Below, in pieces: positions 1-11,865 of a stretch of DNA of 64,000 nucleotides; the first letter of the stretch is position 1, and each line of letters starts with the position of its first letter. The translations under genes were made by a program, and so were the position numbers. The stretch spans positions 2,253,826 through 2,317,825 of the forward strand of contig NC_061788.1 in the NCBI RefSeq assembly GCF_022458985.1, given 5' to 3'. The stretch is from Mugil cephalus (Eukaryota > Chordata > Actinopteri > Mugiliformes > Mugilidae). The notes beneath the pieces were generated by a model. That model worked only from the letters and a program-made list of their open reading frames with translations. It was not told the DNA's origin and searched no databases.

Positions 1-360
1 CAGGCCTTAGAAGCCTGTAAAACTAATTTTAGACTAAAAAGACAATTAAATTTGTCTTAAAAAAAGTCTGAATTTCGTAAATATCTGCAAATTTCCATTT
101 TTTATGTCAGTAAAGTCATTTTTTAATTAGTAAACCATCAAAGTTAAGTATCTTACACACGGTTCTTAATCAGCACCGTTCCCATTAGCACTCCTGAAGC
201 TAACAGGCTAACACGTTTCATAAAGTTTGTTTAGTCCAGATATTTTAGTGTTGCCTCGTAACCATAGTTTCATATTTATAAGCCCATTATTTTCCAAAAT
301 CCCCCAACTATTAATTTCTTGAATAAATAAATTCTGGTTTCTAGGGTCTGGATCACTTAC

Positions 361-1811
361 GCCATTGGTCCCTCGTGCTTCATGATCTTCACGGCACAGT
401 CCAGCGTACTTTTGTACTTGTGAGCCTCGAGACCCTGGTGGATCACAAACACAACAGGCATTGGGTGGTTTAATGTCACATATTTCGTTGCTCTGGTTGG
501 TTGGAGGATTATCCAGTTAATACAGAGCTCTTTTTTGGTTGAATTATAATGAAAGCTAAACGAAGCCGCACCATATTCTGATAAAACTACAGGCTAGAAC
601 TGACCTGCATTCTGGTCTTGATGACGTCCAGGGGAGTGTTTCCAAACACACTGGCAGCTCCGGCCGTCGCTCCAAACAGTCCAGTCAGCAGAGGGTTAAT
701 AGTTTTGTTGGGGTTGTCACCTTGGTGTGAGAAATAAAAGGCAATGTTTTTATTTTTTATTGGCTGCATTTTTAGTTTCTTAAGTATTACAGACATTTAT
801 CGACAGTCGTACCTTTGTACCAGTTCCTCAGTGAAGTCATGACGTAGAAGCGAATGGCCTGGTTGGAGCCTTGCTTCAACACAGTCGCTGTTAGACCCTG
901 ATAAGTTCCTCTCAGTCCTAAAGTCACAAACATTTATTTAAACTATTATAACACCAGACAAGGATGCGGTGCAGGATGGTGTGGAGTCGCTGGAACAGCA
1001 GGTGGCAGTATAACGCAACTGAAGCATTTCTTACCCTCAGTTCTGATGATTTCTCTCACCCCGTGGAAAAAACCCCTGTACTTTGGGTTTGCTGACGTCT
1101 GATCGTGGATGAATTTCACCTACAAAGGACATCAACAAAGATTAATAGACTAATAGCTTAACAGGTTTTAGTTCAGAAATCTCTGTGGCTCCTCCTCTTT
1201 GTTTGTTAAAGGACAAATATCAGGTATTAAATGTAGAAAAATTTGCATTTTCAGCTGTAAAAGTTCATTAAAGCATATTGAAAAATCACAGAAGCTTGTG
1301 ATTCGACTGCATCCTACGTGTCTTAACTCAGATTTTAAGCAGAACTCTCCGTGGCTTTATCTATATTATTTTTTACCTTTACTGTCTCCATGGGACAGAC
1401 TACAAACACGGCCTCTGCAACTCCAGCTCCGAGGCCACAGAAGAATCCCCGCCTGCTGTCCAGCTTCCCGCTCTCGTCTCGCATCTTATTAGCGAGGAAC
1501 TCAAACACCCCAAACCTGAAAATAAAATAATTAAAAAAAAAAGGAGATTAATAGATAGAGTAGCTCGTCTGCTGGATCAGAGCCACATGGATCAATGATC
1601 CTCAGTCCAACTGGTCATTATGTTATGGCTGAATGTTGACTGTGTGTACCTGACGGCTGCTTTGGGTATGGAGCCATAGACCAGCGAGCTGAGACCTCGG
1701 TAAAGACCCCTCACCCCATGACCGTTCACTGTCTGCTTCACACAGTCGACTGGAGGAGGAGGAGGAAGAGGAGGAGAAGGAGAAGGAAGAGGAGGAGGAA
1801 AGGAGAAGGAA

Positions 1812-1843
<32 letters not shown>

Positions 1844-4800
1844 GGAGGAGGAGGAGAAGGAGGACGAGGAGAAGGAGGACGAGGAGGCACGTTAACAGCC
1901 TTGATGCTCCAGGTAAACATGGTCTGAGTCAAACACTGAATGGATCATTTGAGTTGATTGAAATCTTTAAATTCACTCAGATTATTAATTAATCAGTGAC
2001 ATTAACGGAAATTATGTAAAACAAATAGAGACATTCAGCTAATTGATACCAGTTTAATTTAAATAATACCAGAATATGTACAGATTATTGATTATATGGT
2101 GCGTTAACATCTAGATTATTGATATTTTAGTGTGTTAATAATCCAGATTATTGATATTTTAACATATTAATATCCAAATTATTTATATTTTATCATATTA
2201 ATATCACAATTATTGATATCTTAGTGGGTCAATATCCATATTATTGATATTTTAACATATTAATATCCAAATTATTTATATTTTATCATATTAATATCAC
2301 GTTTATTGATATTTTAGTGGGTCAATATCCAGATTATTGATACTAGTAGTTTGTTAATAGTTTGTTAACAACCAGATAATTTATATTTTAGCACGTTAAT
2401 ATCCAGGTGATCCAGGTTAATATTCAGATTATTGACATTCGGATCAATTAAAATCCAGATTGTTGACAATTTGGTTTGTAAACGTCCACATTTTTAATAT
2501 ATTAGTGCATTAATATTCAGGTTATTGATCTTCTAGTGGATTAATATCCCGATAATTTATATTTTAGTGTGTCGATGTGCAGATTTCTGATATTCTGGTG
2601 GGTTAACATTATCGATCCTCTGGTAACAGATCATCTCACAAAAATAAAAGCAGACACCGAGGATAAACTCACCGATGCCTTTGTATTTGGGAGGATTTGC
2701 CTTCTCGTCGAGCTGCAGCTGTGTTTTAACGTACTCTGTGGGGAACGTGATGCAGATCTCGATGCCTCCTGCGATTCCACCTGAAACAACGAGAAATAAA
2801 AAACACAACACACAGAGTTTCAGCATCAGGAGCAGAGAGGAGTTAGAGGAGGTTTGTTTCAGTCAAACCCACACAGGTGCATTTCAGGGAGAAAGAATAA
2901 TTTATCTGTAAAACTGCAAATACCACACACACACACACACAAGTATATTTAAAACAAGTTATTAAAAATTACGCAAATCAGCATGCTTCATAAACGAGGT
3001 GCAAAGAACAAGAAGACAACAACAAAAACAACAAGAGTAACTAAACTAAACTAAAAAATAATCGGTAAAAGTGTTTCTGCTCGACGGCGCCTCGTCTACA
3101 CCAGTTCCACCTTAATCCTGGTTCTCACACATCTGCAGTTCAACAGCAAACACGCTGCCGGCGCCTGATTGGCTCGGCTGATGTCAGTGCGACTCTGCCC
3201 ACGTAGCCTCCCCTTGGCCGAGCTCCAGCCCGAGGGGGTGTGTAGCCTTCAGCAAACACCATTTACACACTTCACCACAGATACACAAATCAGATAGCGG
3301 CCTCCTTCTGCTAATATGCGCAGAGAGAAAGTTTAAATAAAGTTTGGCGGCAGTAACCTTTAGCCTCAATTCCACACAGTTTTTCATGTTATGCTACACT
3401 AAGGTAAGCTAGCATGTTAAACTTTAGACTTTAATGATCCACAAGGGAAGTTATTTGGTCACAGTAGCTTAGTTAGCACATAAAAGAAACAAAAAATAAA
3501 ACAGAAAATAATGTAGGCAAAAAAAAAATCTACAAATATGAGTTAGCTTAAGAGCTAACAGTTATAAGTGAATTTGTAATCCCAAGTTATCCTGTAAAGT
3601 CAAGTTAACTGCTTCTTCTTTATGCTAAGCTAATACCTTCTGCTTGTATATTGTATTAGTAAAACAAAGAGCTAACAGATCCTTTGGGTATGCTGGGCTA
3701 ACCATCTGAACTTTTAGGCTAAACTAAGCTACGCTAATATCTCATGGCTATATATTGTGTTAATAAGCTGAAGAACTACCAATTTTGTATAGTTTGGACT
3801 GAATTTTTAACATAAACTAATGTATTCCATCTGATTGTTATGCTAATAAGAAAGCTACAGAGCTAACAGGTCTAACCATTTTAGCTAGGCTAACTGTCTC
3901 AAATTTAGGCTAAACTAAGCTAAGCTGATATATTCTACATTTTTGTTGTGCCAATAAGTAAGCTATAGAGCTAACAATGTTGTATACTTTGGACAAGCTA
4001 AGCTATCAGTTTTCACTTTATGCTACATGAAGCTAAGCTAATATCTCTTGAATGTATATTGTGTTAATTAGATAGATTAAGAGCTAGAAGTTGCAAGTGA
4101 ATTTTGTAATCTTGGGTTATTTTGTCAAGTCAGGTTAAAGGTTTCCTCTTAATGCTAAGCTTATACCTTCTGTCTGTATATTATTAAGTAAACTAAAGAG
4201 ATAACAGATCTAACAATTTTGTATCCTTTCGGTATGCTAGGCTAACCCTCTGAACTTTTAGTCTAAGCTAAGCTAAACTAATATGTCCTGTTTGTTTCAT
4301 TAAGCCACAGATTTAACACTAAGCTAAGCTAATATCTCCTGGCTATGTATTTTCATTTATTAGTTAAATGAAGAACTAACAGAGCAAACTATTTTGTATA
4401 CTTTGGACAGGCTAGGCTAACAATTATCACTTTATGATACACTAAACTAAGCTAATATCTCCTGGCAGTATGTTGTTTGTAAGTAAGCTAAAGAGCTAAC
4501 AGATGTCTCTTGGACAGGCTAGGCTAACCATTTCTACTCTGTAACATATGAAGCTAAGCTTACATCTCCTGGTTGTATATGTTGTTTATAAGTAAGCTAA
4601 AGAGCTAACATATCTAACAAACTTGTATCCTTTGGACATGGTAGGCTAACTATTTCTACTTTGTGACACATGAAGCTAAGCTAACATCTCCTGGTTGTAT
4701 ATGTCATTTATAAGTAAGCTAAAGAGCTAACAGATCTCACAGTTTTGTATCCGTTGGACGTGCTAAGTTAACCACTTCTACTTTGTGACGCACGACGTTA

Positions 4801-7661
4801 GCTAAGATAACATCTTCTGGCTGTATATTGTGTTAATTAGCGGGATTATGAGCTGTTGAACTTAATGCCCTGTAGCATGAACTCCTCCTTACACATGTAC
4901 TAAAAGAACTCTTTGTCGATGAGTTTTACATGCAGTCCTTTCACCAAACTGTCATGCAGAGAAATCCAACACATCAGTGGATCCACAGACGAGCAAGTCA
5001 TGCTTCTACTGCATAAACAATCCTAAGATTATAGAGCTTTGCAAACCTCTGTTTTCACTAAAACATCAAAATTTGACTGTGGCTAGATCTCTCGGGGTAG
5101 CGGTGCTGGTCCTGACACACCCAGGAATTCTTCTGGTTAGAGTCTGTGGCCTTTAATTTGCAGCTACAGCTACAAATTAAAAAAAAAAAAAAAAAAAAGG
5201 CTGAATAAAAAAACAAGAAGTCCACGTCGTCGTCTGCAAACGAACGAGCCCTCGAGTACTACCTGCAGCATGTCGTCCTATTCACACTGGGAAAAGAGAC
5301 ACAGAACCGGTTCATCATGTCCAACGGGAACAGGAATTTCTTTTAAAGCTACAGTATGAAAACAAGATAAGCAACAACAGAAGAGCCGAAGATAAATATA
5401 AATAGAAAAACATTCATTCCCGAGCCCTTTCTGCAGCCACAAGTAAAAACATCTGTCATTAAAAACGACTTTTCTTCCAGTTAAATGCAGTAATTTCACG
5501 AGTTCAGACCAGGACAAAGTTATGTTCACAATTAGCGAAGGACTAAAAAAGTCTAGTAAAGGATTTTTTATGTTCACATGTAGTGTTTCTGCCTTTAAAC
5601 TTTAAGCAGTGTTAGCATAGCTTAGCATACTGCAGCTAGAACAATAAAGAATAATAAAGCCACTTAACTAAAACACACACAATTTATAGTTTTTTTACAT
5701 TTTTAAACATGATGCTGGATTCGCTGGATATATAGGTTAGCTTAAGAGCTAATAGTAGCATGTAAGTGCATTTACTGACGTTTCTTCCTTGGGCTATGCT
5801 AAGCTAATGCCTCCAGGCTGTAAGATGGTATGTAACGGGCTCATGTGGCAGGACAGGTATACGACCAGGTGTGTTTCGTGAATGGGAGGGAAACACGTAT
5901 GTCTTCCAGCCAATTAGACGCAGATTTATGGAGGTGCCCTTAAATGCAACACATACTTTCTGCAAAGTTAACACTTCTCAGAGCAGTTTCCTCTGAATTA
6001 ATGAGTTCGTGAGATCTAATCTGTGTGGCTACAGCGATGTGCTTTGTCATTGTGGTCCGTGACACTGAGACAAGGAGGTGGAGGTGCTGGTGGTGGTGGA
6101 GGTGCTGGTGGTGGTGGTGGGGGGGGAATCTGAAAACTGAACTGCTGACAGCGACGGACAAAAGCTTTTAATTTCAACCTTTAACATGATCCACAGTGAC
6201 CTGAGCAATCCATGTTGCAACGTTATCACTAAGGATTGCCCTCCGGTACGCGGCGTCTCTGTGACGTCTGAGCGTCTGTCACTGATTGACCGACGAGAGT
6301 TCATCTCACTCAGGTGTCTTTGAAGAAAAATAAGAAATAAGGGGGGGGGGTCTGTGCTAAAGTCCTGGGACAAACCGGCCGAATCCTGCAGAAACACGTG
6401 TCACATGCAGCAGCAGCTCTGAGTGAGTAAAAGTATGAGAAGATGCACAAATCTGTCCATAAAATCAAGCGATTTCCATTCACTGCTCCTTCCATGTTTG
6501 TGTCTTGAATGTGGGACAAAGTCAAAAGCGTTTCTCAAAATGTTGGAGAGGAAGATCAGACACAAATAGAAGGAGTTTAGAGGAAAAAAGACTTGTAATT
6601 TGACTAAATATAAATATATATATAAATTAACTCCCACTGATCTTCCTTCAAACGTCGAACCAAAAAGCCTTTATGATCTACTTCACGTTATCATGAAGAT
6701 TTGATTTGTCCACCATTAAGACACAATCAAGACCCATTAAAGGAGCAGAATTTATGAGAAGAAGTAAATGAATACCCACAAAATACTATTTATGGTGGAA
6801 AAAATACACTAAAATCTATATTCTTGCCTTTTAATTTAAAAATATATGTGACCCACATGAGTCCCACTTTCTGCACAGACTGATTTATACTGAATTAATT
6901 TAGACTCTTCATTCATCTATGAAAGTTAATTCAACCTGATCATAGTAATATCAGGATTTTCCTGACTCATCACTTAATAGTTTAGTTTATGAGGCGGAAA
7001 TAGTTAATATGCACACACCATTAATCCTCGTGTACAAACCGTGTTTTAGTTTAATTCTGAATATTTAACTGTAAAACTAACCAACAGTCCTCTGAGTTGG
7101 ACTAAACTGAAGAAAACTTACAACGATCTAACACGTTTTTCAAGCAAATTCCTTGAGTTTGTTCCTTGAGAATTTGAAAAATGTGAAACACACCAACACC
7201 GCTTTCGGCACAACTCACTTACATGAGCAGTCAATGCATTTGGGCCATTTTTGGTTCATTTAAACATATGACAGTTCATTCATTCTCCATATGAAGTTGA
7301 AGAACTCGTCTTAAAATGCTGTTTTGTGCAGAGCAGCTGTAAGTCTGCAGGATTCTTCCAACTATTTTCTTTGCTTAATCGTTTAAAAGTTGAGTTTAAG
7401 AAGTTAAAACTTTCCTTGTGTACAAACTAACATATGGTTTCCCTTTTGCACGCTGTGAACAACGCGTGTTGCAGCCTCCTCCAGCTGGAGGTTCCGTAAA
7501 AACTTGTAAACAACTTTTAGGAGTGTGTGCACACGCTGAGGTCTCTTACCTGCCAGGATGGCCTTGCCGGGGTGCGTTAGATTCGCTTTTCCTGCCGGAG
7601 CTGCAGCAGCCAAACACCGCGGTCTGTGAAACGGACTCACGAATCTATTCTGCCCAGACAT
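361..7661 (-). CDS. slc25a1: Mitochondrial tricarboxylate (citrate) carrier SLC25A1, 3' end off the window
   Basis: Exchanges citrate for malate across the inner mitochondrial membrane and so feeds cytosolic acetyl-CoA for lipid synthesis. Coding exons, 5' to 3': 7550-7661, 2673-2780, 1650-1749, 1377-1515, 1035-1119, 813-917, 605-720, 361-434; all have AG/GT borders and phases that join without a break. They give 279 whole residues; the last exon (about 35 residues, ending in family members near VVKLLNKVW) lies left of base 1. The three carrier signatures are visible: PTEYVK (residues 51-56), PMETVK (148-153) and PLDVIK (246-251), one per mitochondrial-carrier repeat. The N-terminal [19 protein letters not shown] matches the citrate carrier and not other SLC25 members. 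I chose the ATG at 7661; an in-frame GTG lies five codons upstream but ATG fits the family length. Intron 1 is 4.8 kb and full of repeats. Which teleost paralogue (a or b) this is cannot be decided. Confidence 0.95.
1751..1890. repeat. (GGA)n microsatellite forming the acceptor tract of slc25a1 exon 3
   Basis: On the minus strand this is about 130 bases of TCC/TTCC pyrimidine that end at the AG (1751-1750) of the exon [10 protein letters not shown]. Long Pro or Arg frames here are artefacts. Confidence 0.9.
2040..2580. repeat. AT-rich tandem repeat with TTATTGATATTTTA core, slc25a1 intron
   Basis: Units of about 32-34 bases with ATTATTGATATTTTAGTG and TTAATATCCAGA recur through about 540 bases between the exons ending 2673 and starting 1749. 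Confidence 0.85.
3380..4870. repeat. Diverged tandem TTAGC/GCTAAGCTAA array, slc25a1 intron 1
   Basis: Units of about 115-125 bases carry GCTAAGCTAATATCTCCTGG, GTAAGCTAAAGAGCTAACAG and TTTGTATCCTTTGGAC in this order; the ATCTCCTGG word recurs near 4333, 4457, 4564, 4685. Older units towards the left are more decayed. Confidence 0.85.
5830..7400. other. Remainder of slc25a1 intron 1
   Basis: Mostly AT-rich unique-looking sequence. A (GGT)n/GGTGCT minisatellite lies at about 6062-6128, a run of 9-10 G at about 6340, a poly-A run at 5176-5200 just before. No exon with family support is seen. Confidence 0.5.
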
Positions 7662-8604
7662 GACTGCGATACGCACTGGCCTAAACTCTCCTTTTTTTTT
7701 TTCTGTAGTTGTGTAGTTGTGTAGTTGCTGCAGCTCTCAGGTCCTCATGCAGCTGCAGAAGCTGCTTTTGTGCAGGAGCTGCGGTTCACAGAGTCCAGAG
7801 GAGCCGGGCGGCGCTGACCATTGGACTGAGCCGCTGCGGAGTTGATAAATGTTCTGTGTACTTTTGGCTCCGGGAGGCTGATCGTGTCGAGTCAGTGTCC
7901 GCTCAGGGCGGGGCAGGACGTGACACTCTCCCCCCGCCACACACACACGCGCGGAAAAACGCCATGTTTGTCACAGAGCATTTAAGGAGGACCGGGACGA
8001 TTCTTTTCTCTTTGGAGCTCCGCCTGTAGAGGGCGCTGCTTCCCCCACAGATCAACTATTAACAAGATTAGATATTTTATTTATGATTTATACATTCGGT
8101 TTCACAGAACATTTCTTAATTATTAATAATTTAAATTTATTTTTAAATTTATTTATTTTTTTAATTAATTAATTTATTTTTTTTAACCATATTTTATTAA
8201 TTTATTTGTTCTTTCTTATCTTGGGACTCTTGGACAAATCATTGTCCCTGTGGGGATCAATAAAGTGATGTTGAATTTTGAATCTAATGTTGCAATAAGG
8301 GATGATTGGAACAGTTTGGAAGCAACTTCATATAACTCTTTATATAATAATCATGTTTATACTGATGCAAAGTAGAAACTATGACCTTTTATGGACAAAA
8401 TTTGACTGTTCTTTCAAACTTTTTATTTATATTTATTTGTATTTATATTCCACGCTGCAAGAAGTAAATCTACCACAGGTTCCTTATCCCAGCCTGATTT
8501 AACAGTTACTCACACCTGAGATGTGTCTTTGAGACCTGTTTTGTCCTTTTATTCTATTCTGTCTATTCTTGTAGTTTTTCCAAAAAAGCGTTGAATAAGG
8601 TCAG

Positions 8605-8800
8605 TTTGACTTGTAGAATTTCTTGAAGACGTTTCGCCACTCATCCGAGTAGCTTCTTCAGTTCTGGTAAACTAGTGGGAAATTGAGGTTTAACTGGGGT
8701 CACTAATTACCATAATGGCTGATACTTACCTGTCCTTGAATGGGGGAAACTGTGTGTCTAGGCTACTCACCTATGAATAGAGCTCTAACGAGGCTTGTAG
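8605..8800. repeat. Interspersed teleost repeat with GACGTTTCGCC core
   Basis: The stretch GAAGACGTTTCGCCACTCAT followed by a CTTCTTCAGTTCT motif (about 8623-8666) and the following 130 bases read like a multi-copy fish repeat I recognise by its core words, not by family name. No coding capacity is left. Confidence 0.55.
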
Positions 8801-8814
8801 TTTTTGTACATTCT

Positions 8815-8922
8815 TTCAAATTAATGTTGTCTTTTATTGTTTTTTGCATATATTTCTTATATACTTCTGTGCTACTGTGACAAGGTAATTTCCCATACGT
8901 GGGATAAATAAACATCGTCTTA
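8815..8922 (+). repeat. 3' tail of a non-LTR retrotransposon, copy 1
   Basis: The segment ends in GCTACTGTGACAAGGTAATT, a short 'cgtgggataaataaa' stretch and an A-rich end, a form typical of fish LINE 3' tails. A clearly related copy in the same orientation lies at about 38578-38691, which supports the call of a dispersed family. Confidence 0.55.
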
Positions 8923-9138
8923 GGTCTTATGCTCTTAAATCTAGTTCACACTCGCTGCTTCTCTCTCCATCTAAACCAGGTTCATCAAACTCATTTTAGT
9001 TCGGGGGCCACATTCAGTCCAGTTTGATTTTTATTTATTTATTTTATGTCTCACATGGCTATGCACAGCCTCAAATAAATCGAAAACAAAACGGATATAA
9101 AGCACATCGTGGTGCATTGCCATGACTGGAAAGGAGCA

Positions 9139-9215
9139 GGAATTAGAATTAGAATTAGAAAAACTTTATTTGTCCCACAATGAGGAAACTGCAGTTTGCA
9201 ACAACAAAATATTCC
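9139..9215. repeat. Short interspersed repeat tail (ATTAGA)n ACTTTATTTGTCCCAC
   Basis: A tandem ATTAGA stretch is followed by AAACTTTATTTGTCCCACAA, a word common at the ends of fish retroposons. Only the tail is visible. Family not assigned. Confidence 0.4.
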
Positions 9216-9825
9216 TTTAACATACCGTCAAAGACAGTATGTTGAAGTTTTCTTCACTTATTGGTGACATTTCATTTCATTACGGTCTAAAACACACAAG
9301 AAAGATGCACACAAATCCACAAATACTTGTCAGTTAGAGTAGAAGAAGAAGTGGCAACTTAATTTAAAGCTGATAATAGTGAAGTTTTCTTATTCATCAG
9401 CAAAAAAAAAAAAGTATTTCATTATATTTCCCACATGATACTTGATAAATCATTCAATGCATAAACAAATACAATATATCCATAAACATGAAATGTAACA
9501 AACATATCACACTGTATTTTTTTTAAATAAAGGTCATATTCCAAGTTTATATTTATTTCATCTTCACGGTTTTAAGAGAAATACATATAATTGTTATTTA
9601 TTCTTGAAATTATCTTTCTAAAACATGACTTTAACCTTAAAGTGTTAAGGATTTTTTTCCCTCGACATCGTATTCCGACTTTTTCTCGACGTTTCGGCTT
9701 TTTTCTCTTAGCTATAGTAAAAAAAAACTCTACCTCCTCTCTTTTTTCTCATTTATGTCCCTAATTCGCTCCCGTACTTTTACTGTTGTAGAAATCGATG
9801 TAAACGAAGTTCGTTCGTGCGCGCA

Positions 9826-10019
9826 CGATTTGTCTCCTGCTCTCGCATCGACTCTTTGTTCGCTTATTTCTCGCCGGCTCTGCGCATGCGCCGTGCTAGG
9901 TCTCCTTCATTGTGCCCTGTCCCCGTTATAGACGCGGCTAAAGCTAAGCTAGCTGTCACTCCTCTCCGCAGCATCACTCCAGGGACTCTCCCGGCTTCAC
10001 AAACACATCTCCTGCACCG
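9826..10019 (+). other. vdac3: Probable non-coding first exon (5' UTR) of vdac3
   Basis: The coding sequence starts only six bases into the exon at 11861, so an upstream UTR exon is required. The best candidate ends at 10019 with the strong donor CACCG/GTAAGGAG. It sits in a CpG-rich patch, as VDAC promoters do. The 5' limit is approximate and placed by base composition; an open frame through this exon (9817-10023) has no family match and is ignored. Confidence 0.55.
9881..9892 (+). promoter_or_regulatory. NRF1-type binding site in the vdac3 promoter
   Basis: TGCGCATGCGCC matches the palindromic core recognised by nuclear respiratory factor 1, a main activator of nuclear genes for mitochondria. 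It lies about 130 bases before the first vdac3 donor site, inside a CpG-rich patch. A second, different GC palindrome, CGTGCGCGCACG, lies at 9816-9827. Binding is inferred from sequence only. Confidence 0.6.
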
Positions 10020-10354
10020 GTAAGGAGCTGTAACGCCGCTACTGCAACTTAAACGCACCCGTGAGCTTTATAAAATAATATCTTTGTGATATTTGTGCGT
10101 TTATCACCAAGGTTAGGTAGATATCTTCTTAGCATGTTATAGCGGTTTAGCTAAGGGTAACCGTTATGTAATGATGTTTAGCCTCGTAATGCACCGTTTA
10201 ATCCCGGGGTTTATAGGTGCATTACATTATAACACAGGTATAACACTGTAATATATTCAGAGTTAGAGTTTTAAATGTGCCTGTTAATTTGTTAGCAGCT
10301 TTATTAGCCGCTTTCCGGCTAACCGGCTGCGAAGGGGCGTGTGTTCTGGTTCTG

Positions 10355-10402
10355 GAGGTGTAGGGGGGGGGGGGGTTGACTGTCAAACCCCCCCTACACC
10401 TC
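10355..10402. repeat. Inverted repeat with G-run and C-run arms
   Basis: The left arm GAGGTGTA followed by a run of 13 G and TTGA is mirrored by TCAAACCCCCCCTACACCTC on the right, leaving a loop of only a few bases. The G run is longer than the C run, so the stem has a bulge. It lies in vdac3 intron 1. The G run may have grown by slippage. Confidence 0.75.
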
Positions 10403-11269
10403 TTCCTCTGCCCATCTGTTGTCCTTTGTCCCAAATAGGACGTGCAGCATGTAGCATTATTTGATGAGAGCAGAAAAGGCTGCTTAGCTTAGCTTAGCTT
10501 TGTTCTTTTGGAGTTGATCTAATCCAGCTGTTCACACATCTGCAGTAAGAATGTGCATTTAGCTGCAGGAGCACACTGCTCTTTTAATTTTAGATGTTTT
10601 ATCCATAAAGAGATAGATCCCTTTGTTCTGGTGCATTATTAGCTTAGCTGCTACATGTGTCTCCTTAAGAATCACATGTATTTTTTTATTTTTTTACTTG
10701 ACCTTCTAATTGTCCTCCCAGCTTTTTAAATTGATGTTAGCATCTCTGCAGCCTCTCAGAGAACAGCTTGTTCCTTTTCCCCCTGGAGGTCACGGAGACC
10801 TGGCGTCTGAATCATGCCACGCCGACATCATTATTCAGCTGCACGGGAAAACTGCTGTGACTTAGAGGCTGGAGGAGGATGCTGCTGATGTGATACTCTC
10901 TCCTCTCGTTACGAGCCTTTTACTCCCAGGACATTTCACCACCTGTGAAAACTGAGCAGAAGCGACTTCGCCTTTTCTGTTTTAACGCTGATAAAAGCAG
11001 GAGTGTGCAGCTCTTCGATGCTTTCATGCTGACATGCTAAAGCTAGTCAGACGTTGCTCTCAAATGCAACTAGACATCACTCACAATTCCACGGTGAAGC
11101 TTCACGGAGCGGTTGTCAATGGCAACTGTCAGTTATAATGATGTCACATCCTGTTTTTAAATAAATCGAAACGTGAACATACATCAGCATCATCAAAATA
11201 AAAAGGACGGGATGACTACAGGCTAATAATATAAAGATGGATGGTGTCTAGTGTCCCTAGTGTCTGGCT

Positions 11270-11730
11270 GAAGTATAGGTCATAAGCTCCTCCCCTTCCA
11301 TGTTAGTGGGCGGGGCTTTGGGCTGAAATAAACCACTAAAATACACATCAAATAATTATTTTTCAATGATGATTTCTGTGGTTTTAGGTATTTAATGTAA
11401 TATCGATGCATGTTCAAGTCTTCAGGTTTAGTTTTAGTTAATTATTTGATGCTATAGAAACAGAATGTGACTTAATGGGCGGGGCATCAATAAGGTGGCT
11501 CCGCCCTCCGCCCCACTCTTGCTCCTAAGTCACAAGATGGCGCCGCCAGTGTCCCTCAGAAAATAGCATCAGTTTGGTCGATGCAAGGAAGAGGAGACGT
11601 GTCCTTATTTACATACAGTCTATGTGGACGAATTGTATTTTAGTGCTTTAGTTTGGTCCAAGTCCCACCCACTAACATAGAGGAGGCGGGGCTTATGTGA
11701 TCTATACTGCAGCCAGCCACCAGGGGGAGC
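11270..11730. repeat. Interspersed repeat region in vdac3 intron 1
   Basis: Words such as TTAGTGGGCGGGGCTT, AAGATGGCGCCGCCAGTG, TTACATACAGTCTATG and CAGCCACCAGGGGGAGCTC are typical of high-copy fish interspersed repeats. Several fragments seem to be joined. No coding frame survives. Confidence 0.4.
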
Positions 11731-11865
11731 TCAAAATTCTCCTACTCGTCTTTTGCATACACTGTCATGGCGTCCGCTTTTCTTACAGTCTATTATTATT
11801 ATCATTTATAATTATATTTCTATTATTTCTTTTTAAAAAGCGGCTGGTTTGTGTCCTCAGGTGCG

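Larger units (their letters stand above)
7662..9825. promoter_or_regulatory. Shared 5' intergenic space between slc25a1 and vdac3
   Basis: About 2.1 kb separates the two divergent genes. The slc25a1-proximal part (about 7700-8030) is GC- and CpG-richer and should hold its start site and 5' UTR; no clear TATA box is seen. From about 8050 the sequence turns AT-rich and holds interspersed repeats, listed separately. The vdac3-proximal part rises in CpG again from about 9800. Transcription start sites are not defined by the sequence alone. Confidence 0.55.

Noticed and set aside
1199-1492. Plus-strand frame of 97 codons
   Set aside because: Partly the reverse of slc25a1 exon 4; no independent support.
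7661-7676. GTG five codons upstream as slc25a1 start
   Set aside because: The ATG at 7661 gives the family-like N-terminus; no need for a non-ATG start.
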